A stretch of 15,619 bases of DNA, from NCBI GenBank assembly GCA_037137555.1, contig JBAXKA010000021.1, positions 1 through 15,619 of the forward strand, given 5' to 3'. The DNA is from UBA9630 sp037137555. Lineage in GTDB: Bacteria > Patescibacteriota > Minisyncoccia > Moranbacterales > UBA2206. Position 1 is the stretch's first letter; each line of letters begins with the position of its first letter. Positions 13,846-15,619 of this stretch are shown here, one piece after another. The position numbers were made by a program, and so were the translations under genes. The notes beneath the pieces are model-generated. The model saw nothing but the letters and a program-made list of their open reading frames with translations. It searched no databases and had not been told where the DNA came from.

Positions 13846-14880
13846 TTATTCTCTCTTTAATTTATAGTATGTCGCCTTGCCATTGCCTGCTTTTTCAATA
13901 ATGCCCAATTCTATTAATTTTCTAAAATCAAGATTTCTCGTAGGTTTTGCACGCGTGGTTAACTTAGTGTAATCGCGATCAGCAATATACCCGAATTTTT
14001 TTATGTAACTGATAATTTTCTGATGATACTCCTTTAATTCGTTTTCTGGAGAAATATTTTCCATTTCCAGATGTTTACTGACTCTCAATAATTCATCGAT
14101 AATACCATCCGTGAAATATTCTAACCAAGAAGTAAAATCAATTTTATTATAAATGTCATAATAATTGCCAACGAGTCCGACTTCTTCGAAATATCTACTG
14201 ACATTTTTATTATAATAATTTTCAAAACTAAAAAGATTAAAAGTATTCAATCCCATTTTAGCCAACAATACTTTCGAAGCCAAGCGAGCTGTTCGCCCAT
14301 TACCGTCAATAAAGGAATGCACGATAACAAATTGTTTATGAAAAATTCCCGCTAAAATTAAAGGATCAATTATCTTTTCGTTATTACGAATAAAATCCAA
14401 TAAGTCTTCCATTAGCTGAGATGCTTCTGAGTGCTCTGGCGGGAGATAGATAGCTTGGCGCGTCTTGGGATTATTAACAAAAACTGGTTCTTGGCGTAGT
14501 TGTCCACAACGATATTCTTCAATTAAGCCATCAGTAATTGTCCCTTGAATTTTTAAAATTAAGGCTAAATCAAAAATCAGCTCTTTATTTTTGATTAGAC
14601 CATTCAGATCAATCAAGGCTATATTATAATTTAGAACTTCTTTTTCACTGTCGCGGATATGTTCCGGTCTAGTTTTTAGAATTCTTTTAACATCGGTCAG
14701 TGGCAAAGGATTACCCTCGATACTCGTAGAAGAAAAGGCTGATATTTCCCGCGCTCTTTTTTCCAGATCAGTCAAAACAACGCCAGAAAAGCTGTGGTTG
14801 TTTAGGTCTGTAATAATTTCAGTTATTCGTTTGATATTTGACAATAATCGGTTAGAAATGATGTATTTTGGCTTAAGCAT
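13846..14880 (-). CDS. Fic-family protein (probable AMP-transferase) with winged-helix C-terminus
   Basis: A 344-residue protein. The Fic core motif HSFIDGNGRTAR is at 188-199, with catalytic H188, D192, the GNG phosphate loop and R199; the usual proline after histidine is serine. A flap segment (TRQAIYLPPE, 140-149) precedes it. The N-terminal helix holds SSTSIEGN (50-57), matching the inhibitory (S/T)-x-x-x-E-(G/N) motif with E55, so activity is expected to be self-restrained (class II Fic). Residues from about 285 resemble a winged helix (LDFRKLIELGIIEKAGNGKATYYKL), suggesting DNA binding and perhaps autoregulation. The reaction is usually AMP transfer from ATP to a protein hydroxyl; the target is unknown. 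It is convergent with rel (17 nt between stops) and has its own promoter. Confidence 0.93.
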   Translation of the reverse strand: MLKPKYIISNRLLSNIKRITEIITDLNNHSFSGVVLTDLEKRAREISAFSSTSIEGNPLPLTDVKRILKTRPEHIRDSEKEVLNYNIALIDLNGLIKNKELIFDLALILKIQGTITDGLIEEYRCGQLRQEPVFVNNPKTRQAIYLPPEHSEASQLMEDLLDFIRNNEKIIDPLILAGIFHKQFVIVHSFIDGNGRTARLASKVLLAKMGLNTFNLFSFENYYNKNVSRYFEEVGLVGNYYDIYNKIDFTSWLEYFTDGIIDELLRVSKHLEMENISPENELKEYHQKIISYIKKFGYIADRDYTKLTTRAKPTRNLDFRKLIELGIIEKAGNGKATYYKLKRE

Positions 14881-14908
14881 ACTATTTTAATCTATTTAAT
14901 ATAGCCTA

Positions 14909-14937
14909 ATTATAGACGATTGATAGACGATTGTTAA
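14909..14937 (-). promoter_or_regulatory. Promoter of the Fic gene
   Basis: On the minus strand TTAACA (14932-14937, 5 of 6 to the -35 consensus), 17 nt, then a perfect TATAAT (14909-14914). The expected start near 14902 leaves a leader of about 20 nt, without a Shine-Dalgarno. A tandem 11-bp repeat fills the space between the boxes. Confidence 0.8.
14912..14933. repeat. Tandem 11-bp repeat in the Fic promoter
   Basis: Two perfect adjacent copies of ATAGACGATTG (CAATCGTCTAT on the coding strand) span from the end of the -35 box to the first bases of the -10 box. The spacing of 11 bp is about one DNA turn, so two protein molecules could bind on one face. The position suits an operator, possibly for the Fic protein's own winged helix. 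Confidence 0.75.
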
Positions 14938-14947
14938 GACCTTATTT

Positions 14948-15619
14948 TCAATAAATATTCTCCAAAATCCATCTAACCGCCGGCTTGATTGCTATTACTC
15001 CTTCATCAAAAATTAATTCCTCAGTTTTATTATTCGTAAGAATAGTTGCATTTTTTAATTTTAGATCTCTCATTGCTTTCAAGAGACTGTCAATTTCTCT
15101 CTTTTTAGTTTCTGCATCTTCTAATTCCCATGAGACTTGAATCAATTCCTTGTTGACATTTTTCTCTCTTACCAAAAAATCCACCTCACTGCCGTCCTCA
15201 TTTTTGAAATAAAAAATCTCACCTGACCTCTTCTTGAGTTCCAAAAAAACAACAGTTTCCAATATTCGTCCTTGATCTTCCGAAAATCGAAAAGAAACAT
15301 TATTAGCTAATCCCGTATCAACCGCATAGATTTTTTTTAAAGCTTTGCTTTGTTTTTTTAATGAATAGGAAAATTGAGTCAATTCAAAAATCAAAAAAGA
15401 TTCCTTGAAATATTCTAAATACGAAGAGACCGTTTCAAAGGAAAGATTATATGTTTTCTTGAGAGATTCTATGGTCACAATCTTACCCGAATTACTCAAA
15501 AGAAAAACAGCCATTTTTTCCAATATATCCTTTTCCCGCACTTCATGTCTTTTTATAATATCTTTTTGCAAAATATCATAAAAATAGTTTTTCAGCAGTT
15601 CCTGATTATTACTCAACAC
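14948..15619 (-). CDS. AAA_14/DUF4143-family ATPase, C-terminal part (runs off the window)
   Basis: The last 223 or so residues of a larger protein; the reading frame is open to the window edge, so the true start and the N-terminal AAA ATPase domain (Walker motifs) would lie beyond 15619. The visible part has the family's helical segment (LLKNYFYDILQKDIIKRHEVRE), a winged-helix-like region (LLSNSGKIVTIESLKKTYNLSFETVSSYLEYFKESFLIFEL), the segment KIYAVDTGLANNV, and a nuclease-like fold with LETVVFLELKKR and FYFKNEDGSEVDFLVRE (E-V-D-F core), ending in VRWILENIY. Such proteins are common in accessory regions; their function is poorly known. The gene lies 67 nt upstream of the Fic gene, which has its own promoter. 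Confidence 0.85.
   Translation of the reverse strand: MLSNNQELLKNYFYDILQKDIIKRHEVREKDILEKMAVFLLSNSGKIVTIESLKKTYNLSFETVSSYLEYFKESFLIFELTQFSYSLKKQSKALKKIYAVDTGLANNVSFRFSEDQGRILETVVFLELKKRSGEIFYFKNEDGSEVDFLVREKNVNKELIQVSWELEDAETKKREIDSLLKAMRDLKLKNATILTNNKTEELIFDEGVIAIKPAVRWILENIY

Noticed and set aside
13846..15619. Fic plus DUF4143 as a toxin-antitoxin pair
   Set aside because: The Fic protein carries its own inhibitory helix, has its own promoter, and DUF4143 ATPases are not known antitoxins; adjacency alone is not enough.

Overview
This is an AT-rich bacterial stretch of core genes with accessory material at both ends. The shortened HrcA, the RelA/SpoT protein that stops after its TGS domain, the consistent absence of Shine-Dalgarno motifs and the compact gene spacing suggest a Patescibacteria (CPR/Parcubacteria-type) genome. 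That assignment is an inference; the window carries no rRNA or other phylogenetic marker that could settle it.

Layout. (1) 1-2335, minus strand: an accessory block of a GNAT acetyltransferase, a DUF559 (Vsr-like) endonuclease and a stand-alone RelA/SpoT-type alarmone synthetase. Each gene is followed at its 3' end by a copy of one palindromic repeat, all three copies in the same orientation; the two full copies (606-710, 1094-1212) could fold into a closing stem with three hairpins. (2) 2343-5676, minus strand: the heat-shock operon hrcA-grpE-dnaK, driven by a -35/-10 promoter overlapped by a CIRCE operator. The alarmone synthetase starts 46 nt after dnaK, across a UUCG-capped hairpin. (3) 5678-8306, minus strand: an envelope operon (DedA-like protein, two family-2 glycosyltransferases, a sphingomyelin-synthase/PAP2-like membrane enzyme) directly behind two tRNA-Ser genes (8333-8531). 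(4) 8606-13828, plus strand: dprA, a small membrane protein, topA, and a bifunctional-type Rel lacking the usual C-terminal regulatory region. (5) 13846-15619, minus strand: a Fic protein with an N-terminal inhibitory motif and its own promoter carrying a tandem 11-bp repeat, then the C-terminal part of an AAA/DUF4143 protein running off the window.

How the genes relate. Two alarmone enzymes are present: a synthetase/hydrolase next to topA, and a small synthetase next to the heat-shock operon and the repeat array. HrcA probably represses its own operon through CIRCE. The DedA-GT-GT-PAP2 genes look like one lipid-linked glycan pathway. The most unusual signals are the gene-plus-repeat array containing a DUF559 nuclease whose tail is encoded by the repeat, the leaderless architecture of hrcA and dprA, and the alarmone synthetase attached to the dnaK operon. 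No stretch over 300 bases lacks a gene.
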